NCBI RefSeq assembly: GCF_013385425.1
Contig: NZ_JACAQA010000017.1
Coordinates: 59,697-123,696 of the forward strand
Source: Pseudomonas gingeri
GTDB lineage: Bacteria; Pseudomonadota; Gammaproteobacteria; Pseudomonadales; Pseudomonadaceae
DNA length: 64,000 nucleotides
Reading direction: 5' to 3'
Shown here: positions 8,017 to 16,768 of the stretch, in pieces
How the letters are laid out: each line of letters starts with the position of its first letter
Numbering within the stretch: position 1 is the first letter of the stretch
The notes under the pieces: generated by a model
What the model saw: only the letters and a program-made list of their open reading frames with translations
What the model was told of the DNA's origin: nothing
Database searches by the model: none
Program-made: the position numbers and the translations under genes

Positions 8017-9371
8017 GGCAAACGCGTCATTGCCCGGCGGTGCTGATCGCCGCGCCGGCTTCCGGACAGGGCAAGACCACGGTGACGGCGGCCCTGGCGC
8101 GCCTGCACCGCAATCAGGGGCGCAAGGTCCGGGTGTTCAAGTGCGGCCCGGATTTTCTCGACCCGATGATTCATGAGCGCGCCAGCGGTGCGCCGGTCTA
8201 TCAGCTGGATTTGTGGATGGTCGGCGCAGAGGAAAGTCGTCGGTTGCTCTGGGAAGCGGCGGGCGAGGCCGACCTGATCCTGATCGAGGGTGTCATGGGG
8301 CTGTTCGACGGTACGCCGTCGAGCGCCGATCTGGCCCGACATTTCGGTGTGCCGGTGCTCGGAGTCATCGACGGTACGGCCATGGCCCAGACCTTCGGCG
8401 CCCTGGCCCTGGGACTGGCGCGTTACCAGCCGGACCTGCCGTTCGCCGGGGTGCTGGCCAATCGCGTCGGCACCCTGCGCCATGCGCAATTGCTTGAAGG
8501 CAGCCTGACCGAAGGCCTGCGCTGGTACGGCGCGCTCTCCCGGGAAACCGGGATCGAGCTGCCGAGCCGCCATCTCGGCCTGGTGCAGGCCAGTGAATTG
8601 AATGACCTGGACAAGCGTCTGGACGCGGCCGCCGAGGCCCTGGCCGGCAGTTGCGAGGTCGCGTTGCCGCCGCCGGTGGCCTTTGAGGCGCCCGATCCGC
8701 TAGCCGCCGAGCTGCTGCTGGCCGGTGTGCGCATCGCCGTCGCCCATGACGAGGCCTTTGCCTTCATCTATGGCGCCAATCTGGACCTGTTGCGGGCCAT
8801 GGGCGCCGAGTTGCGGTTTTTCTCGCCGATCCACGATCAGGTCTTGCCCGAGGCGGACAGCCTTTACCTGCCCGGTGGTTATCCGGAGCTGCATCACCTG
8901 GCCCTGGCGCAGAACGCCCCGATGCTGGCGGCGATCCGTGCCCACCACCAGGCCGGAAAGCCCTTGCTCGCCGAGTGTGGCGGGATGCTCTATCTGCTCG
9001 ATGCGCTGACCGATGTCGAAGGACAACGCGCCGAACTGCTCGGATTACTAGCAGGTGAGGCGACGATGCAGAAGCGCCTCGCGGCCCTGGCCTTGCAGGC
9101 GGTGGAGTTGCCGGAAGGGCTGTTGCGCGGTCACACCTATCATCATTCGTTGACCACCACGGTGCTCGAGCCGATTGCCCGGGGCCTGAGCCCCAATGGC
9201 GGGCGCGGCGCCGAGGCGGTGTATCGCCAGGGGCGGATGACCGCCTCTTATGTGCATTTTTATTTTCCGTCCAACCCGCGGGCGATTGCCGCGCTGTTGG
9301 CACCGGATACCCACTCTGCCAAGGCCGGCGCACTCTCGGAGCGCGCGGACTTACCCGCGCGGAGGCCATGA
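8013..9371 (+). CDS. cobB: Cobyrinate a,c-diamide synthase
   Basis: A two-domain glutamine-dependent amidase that makes the a,c-diamide of (hydrogeno)cobyrinic acid with ATP. The N-terminal dethiobiotin-synthetase-like domain has the P-loop ASGQGKTT (near residue 17), and the C-terminal class I amidotransferase domain has the nucleophile Cys322 in AECGGM. At 452 residues it is slightly longer than usual; about 20 residues past the normal end (DTHSAKAGALSERADLP) look like extra tail before the 4-base overlap with bluB. Confidence 0.94.
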   Translation: MRQTRHCPAVLIAAPASGQGKTTVTAALARLHRNQGRKVRVFKCGPDFLDPMIHERASGAPVYQLDLWMVGAEESRRLLWEAAGEADLILIEGVMGLFDGTPSSADLARHFGVPVLGVIDGTAMAQTFGALALGLARYQPDLPFAGVLANRVGTLRHAQLLEGSLTEGLRWYGALSRETGIELPSRHLGLVQASELNDLDKRLDAAAEALAGSCEVALPPPVAFEAPDPLAAELLLAGVRIAVAHDEAFAFIYGANLDLLRAMGAELRFFSPIHDQVLPEADSLYLPGGYPELHHLALAQNAPMLAAIRAHHQAGKPLLAECGGMLYLLDALTDVEGQRAELLGLLAGEATMQKRLAALALQAVELPEGLLRGHTYHHSLTTTVLEPIARGLSPNGGRGAEAVYRQGRMTASYVHFYFPSNPRAIAALLAPDTHSAKAGALSERADLPARRP

Positions 9372-10018
9372 CCGACAACGCTTTTAACCCTGAAGAACGC
9401 GCGGCGGTCTACCGTGTCATCGGTGAACGCCGCGATATGCGCCACTTTACCGGTGGCAGCGTGGCGCCCGAATTGCTCTCGCGCCTGCTGGAAGCGGCGC
9501 ATCAGGCGCCCAGTGTCGGGCTGATGCAGCCCTGGCGCTTTATTCGTATTACCGACCGCGCATTGCGCGGCCAGATCCAGCAGTTGGTGGAAGAAGAACG
9601 GATCCGCACCGCCGAGGCCCTCGGTGAGCGTTCCGATGAATTCATGAAGTTGAAGGTCGAGGGCATCAACGACTGTGCCGAGGTGCTGGTCGCCGCGCTG
9701 ATGGACGATCGCGAGCGCCATATCTTCGGTCGGCGGACCTTGCCGGAAATGGACATGGCGTCCTTGTCCTGTGCCATCCAGAATCTCTGGCTGGCGTCCC
9801 GCGCCGAAGGCCTGGGCATGGGCTGGGTCTCGCTGTTCGAGCCGTTGGCCTTGGCGCAACTGCTCGGTCTGCCGGCGGGGGCCAAGCCGCTGGCGGTGCT
9901 GTGCCTGGGCCCGGTCCAGGCATTTTATCCGGCACCGATGCTGGTATTGGAAGGTTGGGCGCAGCCGCGTCCCTTGAGCGAATTGTTGTATGAGAATTAT
10001 TGGGGAGTGAGTCAATGA
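9368..10018 (+). CDS. bluB: 5,6-dimethylbenzimidazole synthase (BluB)
   Basis: A 216-residue nitroreductase-fold enzyme that breaks down reduced FMN in an oxygen-dependent reaction to form 5,6-dimethylbenzimidazole, the lower ligand of cobalamin. The family blocks ERRDMRHFTGG near residue 20 and APSVGLMQPWRF near residue 50 are present, as is GMGWVSLF. Its presence means the organism can make its own lower ligand aerobically. It overlaps the genes on both sides by four bases. Confidence 0.94.
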   Translation: MTDNAFNPEERAAVYRVIGERRDMRHFTGGSVAPELLSRLLEAAHQAPSVGLMQPWRFIRITDRALRGQIQQLVEEERIRTAEALGERSDEFMKLKVEGINDCAEVLVAALMDDRERHIFGRRTLPEMDMASLSCAIQNLWLASRAEGLGMGWVSLFEPLALAQLLGLPAGAKPLAVLCLGPVQAFYPAPMLVLEGWAQPRPLSELLYENYWGVSQ

Positions 10019-10923
10019 GTGTGGCGTTGTTGAGTGTCGCCGGGGTTGCGCTGGATGCGCTGCTGGGCGAACCCAAACGCTGGCATCCGCTGGTGGCGTT
10101 CGGCCGTCTGGCGGACCGTATCGAACAACGTTTCAACTCCGGCGGACGTGGCTGGCGCAGTCACGGGGTCACCGCCTGGGTGCTCGCGGTGCTGCCGCTG
10201 ACCCTCTTGGCCACGGCCTTGTCGTGGGCGCCTTATATCGGCTGGCTCGTCGAAATCCTCGCGCTCTATTGCGCCCTCGGTCTGCGCAGCCTCGGCGAGC
10301 ATGTGATCCCCGTGGCCCAGGCGTTGCGCAGCGACGACCTGGATCGCGCCCGCCAGCGGGTGAGTTATCTGGTCAGCCGCCAGACCACGGAACTCGATCA
10401 CACCGAAGTGGCCCGCGCGGCTACCGAATCGGTCCTGGAAAACGGCAGCGATGCGGTGTTCGCCGCGTTGTTCTGGTTTGTCGTGGCCGGTGCGCCTGGC
10501 GTGGTGCTTTATCGCCTGAGCAATACCCTCGACGCGATGTGGGGTTATCGCAATGAACGTTTCGAGCGTTTTGGCTGGGCGGCGGCGCGGATCGACGATG
10601 TCTTGAACTATATTCCTGCACGCTTGGTGGCCCTGACCTACGCCTTGCTCGGTAAAACCGGACTGGCGCTGCAATGCTGGCGCCGCCAGGGACCGACCTG
10701 GGACAGCCCGAATGCCGGGCCGGTGATGGCGGCGGGCGCCGGCGCGCTGGGGGTCGAGTTGGGCGGGGCGGCGATTTATCACGGTGAATTGCACCAGCGT
10801 CCGCAGTTGGGCGAAGGGGAGCCGGCCACCGCCGACTCCATCGACCGCGGCTGGCAGTTGGTGCAACGGGGTGTGTGGTTGTGGTTGCTGATTCTCTGTC
10901 TGGGAGCTGAGATCTATGCTTGA
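10015..10923 (+). CDS. cbiB: Adenosylcobinamide-phosphate synthase, membrane protein
   Basis: A 302-residue inner-membrane protein (CbiB of the anaerobic naming, CobD in Pseudomonas denitrificans naming) that attaches aminopropanol or its phosphate to cobyric acid. Signature sequences are DALLGEPKRWHPLV near the start, TESVLENGSDAVFAALFW in the middle and RDR-like NERFERFGWAAARIDDVLNY split across a loop. The ATG at 10015 is preceded by GGGGAGTGA. It overlaps cobC by eight bases. Confidence 0.93.
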   Translation: MSVALLSVAGVALDALLGEPKRWHPLVAFGRLADRIEQRFNSGGRGWRSHGVTAWVLAVLPLTLLATALSWAPYIGWLVEILALYCALGLRSLGEHVIPVAQALRSDDLDRARQRVSYLVSRQTTELDHTEVARAATESVLENGSDAVFAALFWFVVAGAPGVVLYRLSNTLDAMWGYRNERFERFGWAAARIDDVLNYIPARLVALTYALLGKTGLALQCWRRQGPTWDSPNAGPVMAAGAGALGVELGGAAIYHGELHQRPQLGEGEPATADSIDRGWQLVQRGVWLWLLILCLGAEIYA

Positions 10924-11908
10924 GCACGGCGGACGCCTGCGCAAGGCGGTGGAACACTACGGCATTGCCGAGTCCGATTGGCTGGACCTGTCCAGTGGCC
11001 TGGCGCCCTGGCCCTGGCCGATCCCACCGATCCCCGAGCGTGCCTGGGCGCGCCTGCCGGAAACCGATGACGGCTTGGAACAGGCCGCCTGCACCTACTA
11101 CGGCGCGCCCCAGGTGTTGCCGGTGCCCGGCTCCCAGGCGGCGATCCAGTTGCTGCCGCGCCTGCGTCGTGCGGGCAAGGTCGGTGTGCTGTCGCCTTGT
11201 TACGCCGAGCACGCTGAAGCCTGGCGACGCAACGGCTACATCGTGCGTGAAGTGCTGGAACACGAAGTCGATTTTTTTCTCGACAGCCTCAATGTGCTGG
11301 TGGTGGTCAATCCGAACAATCCCACCGGTCTGAGCCTGGCCCCGGAGCGGTTGCTGGAATGGCATGCGCGCCTGGCCCAGCGCGGTGGCTGGCTGGTGGT
11401 GGACGAAGCCTTTATGGACAACACCCCGCAGCGCAGCCTGGCGGCCCACAGTCATCGGGTCGGGTTGATTGTCCTGCGCTCGTTCGGCAAGTTTTTCGGT
11501 CTGGCCGGTGTGCGCCTGGGCTTTGTCCTCGCCGAAGGCCAGTTGCTCAGGTTGCTCGCCGAACAAGTCGGGCCCTGGGCGGTCAGCGGGCCGACCCGGG
11601 TGCTGGGGCAGGTGTGCCTCGCCGATACCGCCGGCCATGAGCGCCAGCGTGTGCGCAGCGAACAGGCCAGTCAGCGCCTGGTGGCATTGTTGACGCGTTT
11701 CGGCCTGGCGCCCCAGGGCGGTTGCGCGCTGTTCCAGTGGTTGGTGACGGCGCGGGCCGAGGCGCTGTATGAGTTTATGGCACGGCGGGGCATTCTGCTG
11801 CGCCTGTTCACCCAGAACAGCAGCCTGCGTTTCGGCCTGCCCGCGGATGAGGCGGACTGGTTGCGCCTGGAGCAGGCGCTGCTGGCCTTTGCCGGGGAGC
11901 CGGCATGA
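10916..11908 (+). CDS. cobC: Threonine-phosphate decarboxylase (PLP-dependent)
   Basis: A 330-residue class I/II aminotransferase-fold enzyme forming (R)-1-amino-2-propanol phosphate, the linker of the nucleotide loop. The PLP lysine is Lys192 in SFGKFFGLAGVRLGF, and the substrate region VVVNPNNPTGLS precedes it as in CobD/CobC decarboxylases. The gene starts inside the end of cbiB and overlaps cobQ by four bases, so its product feeds the CbiB reaction. Histidinol-phosphate aminotransferase is the main alternative in the fold, but the operon argues against it. Confidence 0.92.
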   Translation: MLEHGGRLRKAVEHYGIAESDWLDLSSGLAPWPWPIPPIPERAWARLPETDDGLEQAACTYYGAPQVLPVPGSQAAIQLLPRLRRAGKVGVLSPCYAEHAEAWRRNGYIVREVLEHEVDFFLDSLNVLVVVNPNNPTGLSLAPERLLEWHARLAQRGGWLVVDEAFMDNTPQRSLAAHSHRVGLIVLRSFGKFFGLAGVRLGFVLAEGQLLRLLAEQVGPWAVSGPTRVLGQVCLADTAGHERQRVRSEQASQRLVALLTRFGLAPQGGCALFQWLVTARAEALYEFMARRGILLRLFTQNSSLRFGLPADEADWLRLEQALLAFAGEPA

Positions 11909-13359
11909 CCACCCTGATGGTGCAAGGCACCACCTCCGATGCCGGCAAAAGTACCCTGGTGACTGCGCTGTGCCGCTGGCTGACTCGCCAGGGTGTACGC
12001 GTGGTGCCGTTCAAGCCGCAGAACATGGCGCTCAATAGCGCGGTGACCGCCGACGGCGGTGAGATCGGCCGGGCCCAGGCGGTCCAGGCCCAGGCGGCGG
12101 GCCTCGTGCCCCACACCGATATGAACCCGGTGTTGCTCAAACCCAACAGCGATACCGGCGCCCAGGTGATTATCCATGGCCGCGCCGTGACCAGCATGAA
12201 CGCCGTGGCCTATCACGGCTACAAAGCCATCGCCATGCAGGCGGTGCTGGCCTCGCACCAGCGCCTGAGCGCCGCCTATCCGGTGGTGATGGTCGAAGGC
12301 GCGGGCTCGCCGGCGGAGATCAATCTGCGTGCCGGGGATATCGCCAATATGGGTTTCGCCGAGGCGGTGGATTGCCCGGTGCTGCTGATTGCCGATATCA
12401 ATCGCGGCGGGGTGTTCGCCCATCTGGTGGGCACCCTCGAACTGCTGTCGCCCAGCGAGCAGGCGCGGGTCAAGGGCTTTATCATCAACCGTTTTCGCGG
12501 CGATCTCGCGCTGTTGCAGCCCGGGCTGGATTGGCTGGAACAGCGTACCGGCAAGCCGGTGATCGGCGTGCTGCCCTATGTGCTGGACCTGCACCTGGAA
12601 GCCGAGGACGGGCTCGACCAGCGCCAGGCCGACAAGGCCGACCAGGTGCTGAAGGTGGTGGTGCCGGTGCTGCCACGCATCAGCAACCATACCGATTTCG
12701 ATCCGTTGCGCCTGCATCCCCAGGTCGACCTGCAATTTATCGGTCCCGGCCAGGCCATTGCGGCCTCGGACCTGATCATCCTGCCCGGCTCCAAGAGCGT
12801 GCGCAGCGATCTGGCCTATCTGCGCCAGCAGGGCTGGGACACGGCGATCAACCGTCACCTGCGTTATGGCGGCAAGGTGCTGGGCATCTGCGGCGGCCTG
12901 CAAATGCTTGGTGAGCAGGTGCATGATCCCCTCGGGTTGGAAGGGGCGCCGGGTTCCAGCGCCGGGTTCGGGCTGCTGGCCCTGAGCACCGAGCTCGAGC
13001 AGGAAAAGCAACTGCGCAATGTGCACGGCCGTCTGGCGTTGGAAGAGGCTGAAGTCAGCGGTTATGAGATCCATGCCGGGGTCACCGTCGGTGCGGCGCT
13101 GGAGCAGCCGGCCGTGCACCTGGACGATGGTCGTTGCGACGGTGCCCAAAGCGCCGACGGGCAGGTGCTCGGGACTTACCTGCACGGTTTGTTCGAGTCG
13201 CCCCGGGCGTGCAGTGCCCTGCTGCGCTGGGCCGGCCTGGCGCAGGTGCAGGAGGTGGATTATCACGCCCTGCGCGAACGCGACATCGAACGCCTGGCCG
13301 ACCTGGTGGAAAAACATCTGGATACCGACCGCTTGCGTCAGCTCTGCGGTCTTGAATAA
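11905..13359 (+). CDS. cobQ: Cobyric acid synthase
   Basis: A 484-residue glutamine amidotransferase that adds four amides (b, d, e, g) to adenosylcobyrinic acid a,c-diamide. The N-terminal domain begins VQGTTSDAGKST (P-loop, residues 7-16) and contains FKPQNMALNS; the C-terminal amidotransferase has Cys329 in GICGGLQML and the late block LGTYLHGLFE. Length and domain order are normal. It shares ATGA with cobC and is 12 bases before cobU. Confidence 0.95.
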   Translation: MTTLMVQGTTSDAGKSTLVTALCRWLTRQGVRVVPFKPQNMALNSAVTADGGEIGRAQAVQAQAAGLVPHTDMNPVLLKPNSDTGAQVIIHGRAVTSMNAVAYHGYKAIAMQAVLASHQRLSAAYPVVMVEGAGSPAEINLRAGDIANMGFAEAVDCPVLLIADINRGGVFAHLVGTLELLSPSEQARVKGFIINRFRGDLALLQPGLDWLEQRTGKPVIGVLPYVLDLHLEAEDGLDQRQADKADQVLKVVVPVLPRISNHTDFDPLRLHPQVDLQFIGPGQAIAASDLIILPGSKSVRSDLAYLRQQGWDTAINRHLRYGGKVLGICGGLQMLGEQVHDPLGLEGAPGSSAGFGLLALSTELEQEKQLRNVHGRLALEEAEVSGYEIHAGVTVGAALEQPAVHLDDGRCDGAQSADGQVLGTYLHGLFESPRACSALLRWAGLAQVQEVDYHALRERDIERLADLVEKHLDTDRLRQLCGLE

Positions 13360-13371
13360 GGGCGTCCTGAC

Positions 13372-13893
13372 ATGCTGCAACTGATTCTCGGTGGTGCCCG
13401 TTCCGGCAAGAGTCGCCTGGCCGAACGCCTGGCGGCTGAAAGCGCGCTGTCGGTGACCTATATCGCCACCAGCCAGCCTCTGGACGGCGAGTTGAACGAG
13501 CGGGTCGCCCTGCATCGCCAGCGTCGTCCGGCCCATTGGCAGTTGATCGAAGAGCCGCTGGAGCTGGCCCGGGTCCTGCGTGAAAACGCAGCGGCCGACA
13601 CCTGCCTGTTGGTGGATTGCCTGACCCTGTGGTTGACCAATCTTTTAATGCTGGAGGACGCCGAGCGTTTGAAGGTCGAGCGCGAAGCCCTGTTGTCGAA
13701 CCTGGCGCAATTGCCGGGAGAGATTATTTTTGTCAGTAACGAAACCGGTCTGGGTATCGTCCCGTTGGGCGAATTGACTCGCCGTTATGTCGATGAAGCC
13801 GGTTGGCTGCATCAAGCTCTGGCCGAGCGTTGTCAGCGTGTGGTGCTGACAGTCGCCGGTTTGCCCCTGACTTTGAAAGGAACTGTGTTATGA
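13372..13893 (+). CDS. cobU: Bifunctional adenosylcobinamide kinase / guanylyltransferase
   Basis: A 173-residue enzyme (CobP in aerobic naming) that phosphorylates adenosylcobinamide and then adds GMP from GTP. The P-loop GGARSGKS is at residues 7-14, and a His within LHRQRRPAHW is the region that carries the guanylylated histidine in this family. VDCLTLWLTNLL and VSNETGLGIVP are further family blocks. It activates the corrinoid for joining with alpha-ribazole by CobS. Confidence 0.94.
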   Translation: MLQLILGGARSGKSRLAERLAAESALSVTYIATSQPLDGELNERVALHRQRRPAHWQLIEEPLELARVLRENAAADTCLLVDCLTLWLTNLLMLEDAERLKVEREALLSNLAQLPGEIIFVSNETGLGIVPLGELTRRYVDEAGWLHQALAERCQRVVLTVAGLPLTLKGTVL

Positions 13894-14945
13894 GTGAATC
13901 GTGGTGGCTGAACCCGTGCAAGGCGATTGATCTGCAGGCGCAAGACGCGGCATTCGAGCGTCAGCAGCAACTGACCAAACCTACCGGCTCCCTGGGCCAG
14001 TTGGAGCAGGTCGCGGTGCAACTGGCGGGTCTGCAGGGCCGGCTCAAGCCGCGGGTCGATACGCTGTGGATCGCGATTTTTGCCGGTGACCATGGCGTGG
14101 TGGCTGAAGGCGTATCGGCTTATCCGCAGGAAGTGACCGGGCAGATGCTCGCCAACTTCGTCGGCGGCGGTGCGGCCATCAGTGTGCTGGCGCGGCAACT
14201 GGGCGCGCAGTTGGATATCAACGACCTCGGCACGGTCACGCCGATGCTCAACCTGCCAGGTGTGCGTCATCTGCAGATCGGCGCCGGGACTGCGAACTTC
14301 GCCCAAGGCCCGGCCATGACCGATGCCCAGGGCCGCCTGGCGCTGGAAGCCGGGCGTGACAGCGTACGGCGCGCGGTAGCAGCGGGCAGCGAGTTGTTTA
14401 TCGGCGGCGAAATGGGCATCGGCAACACGGCTTCGGCCAGCGCGGTGGCCTGTGCGTTGCTGAAATGCCCGGCGGCGTTGTTGGCCGGCCCCGGCACCGG
14501 GCTCGACCCGGCCGGCGTCAGCCACAAGGCGCAGGTGATCGAGCGGGCGCTGGCGCTGCATGCCGAACACACCGACGATGGGTTGCAGGCCTTGTTCCGC
14601 CTGGGCGGTTTCGAGATCGCGGCGCTGGCCGGGGCCTATGTGGCTTGTGCCCAGGAGGGCGTGGCGGCGCTGGTCGACGGCTTTATCTGCACTGTTGCGG
14701 CGATGGTCGCGGTGCGCTTGAATCCCGAGTGTCGGCAGTGGCTGATCTTCGCCCACCGTGGCGCCGAGCGCGGGCATCGGCATGTGCTGGAGAGCCTGCT
14801 GGCCGAACCGTTGCTCGATCTGGGCCTGCGCCTGGGCGAAGGCAGCGGCGCGGCGTTGGCGGTGCCATTGGTGCGCCTGGCCTGCGACCTGCACGGGCAG
14901 ATGGCGACCTTTGCCGAGGCGGCCGTGGCGGATCGCCCGGCATGA
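13890..14945 (+). CDS. cobT: Nicotinate-nucleotide:dimethylbenzimidazole phosphoribosyltransferase
   Basis: A 351-residue enzyme (called CobU in P. denitrificans naming) that makes alpha-ribazole phosphate from nicotinate mononucleotide and dimethylbenzimidazole, the product of BluB in the same operon. The catalytic base of the family is Glu317 in GEGSGAA, exactly the residue number expected for a full-length enzyme counted from this ATG. FAGDHGVVAEGVSAYP and GEMGIGNT are also diagnostic. It overlaps cobU by four bases. Confidence 0.95.
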   Translation: MSESWWLNPCKAIDLQAQDAAFERQQQLTKPTGSLGQLEQVAVQLAGLQGRLKPRVDTLWIAIFAGDHGVVAEGVSAYPQEVTGQMLANFVGGGAAISVLARQLGAQLDINDLGTVTPMLNLPGVRHLQIGAGTANFAQGPAMTDAQGRLALEAGRDSVRRAVAAGSELFIGGEMGIGNTASASAVACALLKCPAALLAGPGTGLDPAGVSHKAQVIERALALHAEHTDDGLQALFRLGGFEIAALAGAYVACAQEGVAALVDGFICTVAAMVAVRLNPECRQWLIFAHRGAERGHRHVLESLLAEPLLDLGLRLGEGSGAALAVPLVRLACDLHGQMATFAEAAVADRPA

Positions 14946-15517
14946 GTGTGCGCCTGGACCTGTTGCGTCACGGCGAAACCGAACTGGGTGGCGGCTTGCG
15001 CGGCAGCCTGGACGATGCCTTGACACACAAGGGCTGGGAGCAGATGCGTGCCGGTGTGGCGCAGCAAGGGCCTTGGGATCGCCTGATCAGTTCGCCCTTG
15101 CAGCGTTGCGCGCGGTTTGCCGAAGAGCTGGGCGCGCGCCTGGGGCTTCCGGTCGAGATCGAGGGTGACCTGCGCGAATTGCATTTCGGTGCCTGGGAAG
15201 GGCGGAGCGCGGCGGCGTTGATGGAGACGGACGCCGACGATCTGGGGCGGTTCTGGTCCGATCCTTACGGCTTCACACCACCGGATGGCGAGCCGGTTGA
15301 ACTGTTCGCCGAGCGGGTACTGGCGGCGGTGTCGCGCTTGCAGCAGCGCTATGCTGGCCAGCGCCTGCTGTTGATCAGTCATGGTGGGGTGATGAAGGTT
15401 CTGCTGGCTCGTGCCCGTGGCTTGCCGCGCGAGCAGCTATTGCAGATCGAGGTGGCCCATGGCGCCTTGTTCACGCTGCAGGTGGCGGCTGACGGTGGGC
15501 TGGGGGAGACGCCGTGA
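14942..15517 (+). CDS. Alpha-ribazole phosphatase-type histidine phosphatase
   Basis: A 191-residue phosphoglycerate-mutase-like phosphatase. The RHG motif is residues 9-11 (His10 is the phosphoacceptor) and the second histidine is His147 in LLISHGG. In this setting it most likely removes the phosphate of alpha-ribazole phosphate or of adenosylcobalamin phosphate, the role of Salmonella CobC; that name is avoided here because the decarboxylase in this operon is also called CobC. It overlaps both neighbours by four bases. Confidence 0.88.
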   Translation: MSVRLDLLRHGETELGGGLRGSLDDALTHKGWEQMRAGVAQQGPWDRLISSPLQRCARFAEELGARLGLPVEIEGDLRELHFGAWEGRSAAALMETDADDLGRFWSDPYGFTPPDGEPVELFAERVLAAVSRLQQRYAGQRLLLISHGGVMKVLLARARGLPREQLLQIEVAHGALFTLQVAADGGLGETP

Positions 15518-16251
15518 GCCGCTTGCCGTTCTGGATCGCCTTGCAGTTTCTCAGCAGCCTGCCGATTCGTCTGCCGGGCATGCCGGAACCTCGGGAGATG
15601 GGGCGGTCGTTGTTGTGCTACCCGCTGGTGGGGTTGCTGTTCGGCGGCGTGCTTTATGCACTCGATTGGACGTTGGCGGGGGCACCGCTGTTGCTCCATG
15701 GCGCTTTGTTGCTGACGGCCTGGGTGCTGCTCAGCGGCGGCCTGCACCTGGACGGCCTGGCTGATAGCGCGGATGCCTGGCTGGGCGGTTTCGGCGATCG
15801 TGAGCGGACCTTGTTGATCATGAAGGACCCGCGCAGTGGGCCGATTGCCGTGGTCACGCTGGTGCTGGTGCTGCTGTTGAAGTTCTGTGCCTTGCTGGCG
15901 TTGATCGAGCAACAGCAGACAGTGGCGTTGCTGCTGGCGCCGCTGATCGGTCGTAGTGCCTTGCTCGGGTTGTTCCTGACCACGCCTTATGTGCGTGCCG
16001 GTGGATTGGGGCAGGCATTGACCGATCATCTGCCGCGCCGGGCCGGCTGGTACGTGTTGCTGGCGAGTGCGTTGTTCTGTGGGTTGCTGGCCGGGTTCAA
16101 GGGCGCTGGGGCGGTGTTGCTGGCGGTGTCGGGTTTCTGCTGGTTGCGGCAACTGATGATGCGACGTCTGGGCGGCACCACCGGCGACACGGCGGGGGCG
16201 TTGCTGGAGTTGCTGGAAGTGCTGGTGCTGGTGGGGTTGGCGCTGTTCTGA
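15514..16251 (+). CDS. cobS: Adenosylcobinamide-GDP ribazoletransferase (cobalamin synthase)
   Basis: A 245-residue polytopic membrane enzyme that joins adenosylcobinamide-GDP and alpha-ribazole, the final assembly step. The family motif GLADSADAWLGG and the following MKDPRSGPIAV are intact, surrounded by leucine-rich membrane segments. It is named CobV in some Pseudomonas annotations. It is the last gene of the riboswitch operon; the MarR gene starts 51 bases later with its own operator-like site. Confidence 0.93.
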   Translation: MSRLPFWIALQFLSSLPIRLPGMPEPREMGRSLLCYPLVGLLFGGVLYALDWTLAGAPLLLHGALLLTAWVLLSGGLHLDGLADSADAWLGGFGDRERTLLIMKDPRSGPIAVVTLVLVLLLKFCALLALIEQQQTVALLLAPLIGRSALLGLFLTTPYVRAGGLGQALTDHLPRRAGWYVLLASALFCGLLAGFKGAGAVLLAVSGFCWLRQLMMRRLGGTTGDTAGALLELLEVLVLVGLALF

Positions 16252-16287
16252 AGGCGTTGCGCAAAACTTGTTTTCACTGTGTCACAG

Positions 16288-16295
16288 GTATATAC
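16288..16295. promoter_or_regulatory. GTATATAC operator half, upstream of marR
   Basis: The palindrome GTATATAC lies 8 bases before the MarR start codon and recurs inside GGGTATATACCC before the adjacent transporter gene. Its recurrence at both promoters suggests the MarR protein's own binding site. Confidence 0.5.
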
Positions 16296-16302
16296 ACACG
16301 CC

Positions 16303-16716
16303 ATGTTATCAACCGATTGCTTATGCATCTGCCTGCGTCGCGCCGCTCGTGGCGTCAGCAGGCATTACGACGGCGCTCTCGACGGCTTCGGGATCAACGT
16401 TGCCCAGTATTCTCTGCTGTGCAATCTCAAGCGCCTCGACCAGCCGAGCATTTCCAGCCTGGCCGAAGCCATGGGCCTGGATCGCAGTACCCTCGGGCGT
16501 AACCTGCGGGTGCTGGAGTGTGACGGCCTGGTGGCCCTGACCGAAGGCGCCGACCAGCGTAACCGCCTGGTCCGGCTCACCGATGCCGGGGCCGAACGGC
16601 TGGTGGCCGCCGGGCCCGCCTGGGAAGCGGCGCAGCAGCGTCTGGCGAACCGCCTGGGTGATGAAAAGCGCGCGGCTCTGGTAGCCTTGTTGGAAGAGTT
16701 GGCAAGCGGCGAGTAA
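16303..16716 (+). CDS. MarR family transcriptional regulator
   Basis: A 137-residue winged-helix repressor. The recognition region SISSLAEAMGLDRSTLGRNL (helix-turn-helix) is followed by the wing LTEGADQRNRLVRLTDAG, both standard for MarR. I start it at ATG 16303; an in-frame ATG 24 bases earlier would overlap the putative operator. The N-terminus has three cysteines (DCLCICL), unusual and possibly a redox or metal-sensing cluster. It is followed within 52 bases by an MFS transporter that it probably represses. Confidence 0.88.
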   Translation: MLSTDCLCICLRRAARGVSRHYDGALDGFGINVAQYSLLCNLKRLDQPSISSLAEAMGLDRSTLGRNLRVLECDGLVALTEGADQRNRLVRLTDAGAERLVAAGPAWEAAQQRLANRLGDEKRAALVALLEELASGE

Positions 16717-16720
16717 TCGC

Positions 16721-16751
16721 CGTTTTATCGACATAAAACGGGTATATACCC
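16721..16751. promoter_or_regulatory. Inverted repeat plus 12-bp palindrome between marR and MFS gene
   Basis: CGTTTTAT/ATAAAACG with a 4-base spacer (16721-16740) abuts the perfect palindrome GGGTATATACCC (16740-16751), 17 bases before the transporter start. The palindrome matches the GTATATAC core found before marR. Confidence 0.55.
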
Positions 16752-16768
16752 GCTAAGGAAGAACAATA

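Noticed and set aside
11671..13536. 621-codon minus-strand frame across cobQ
   Set aside because: Runs opposite an operon of overlapping, recognisable genes; no independent support.
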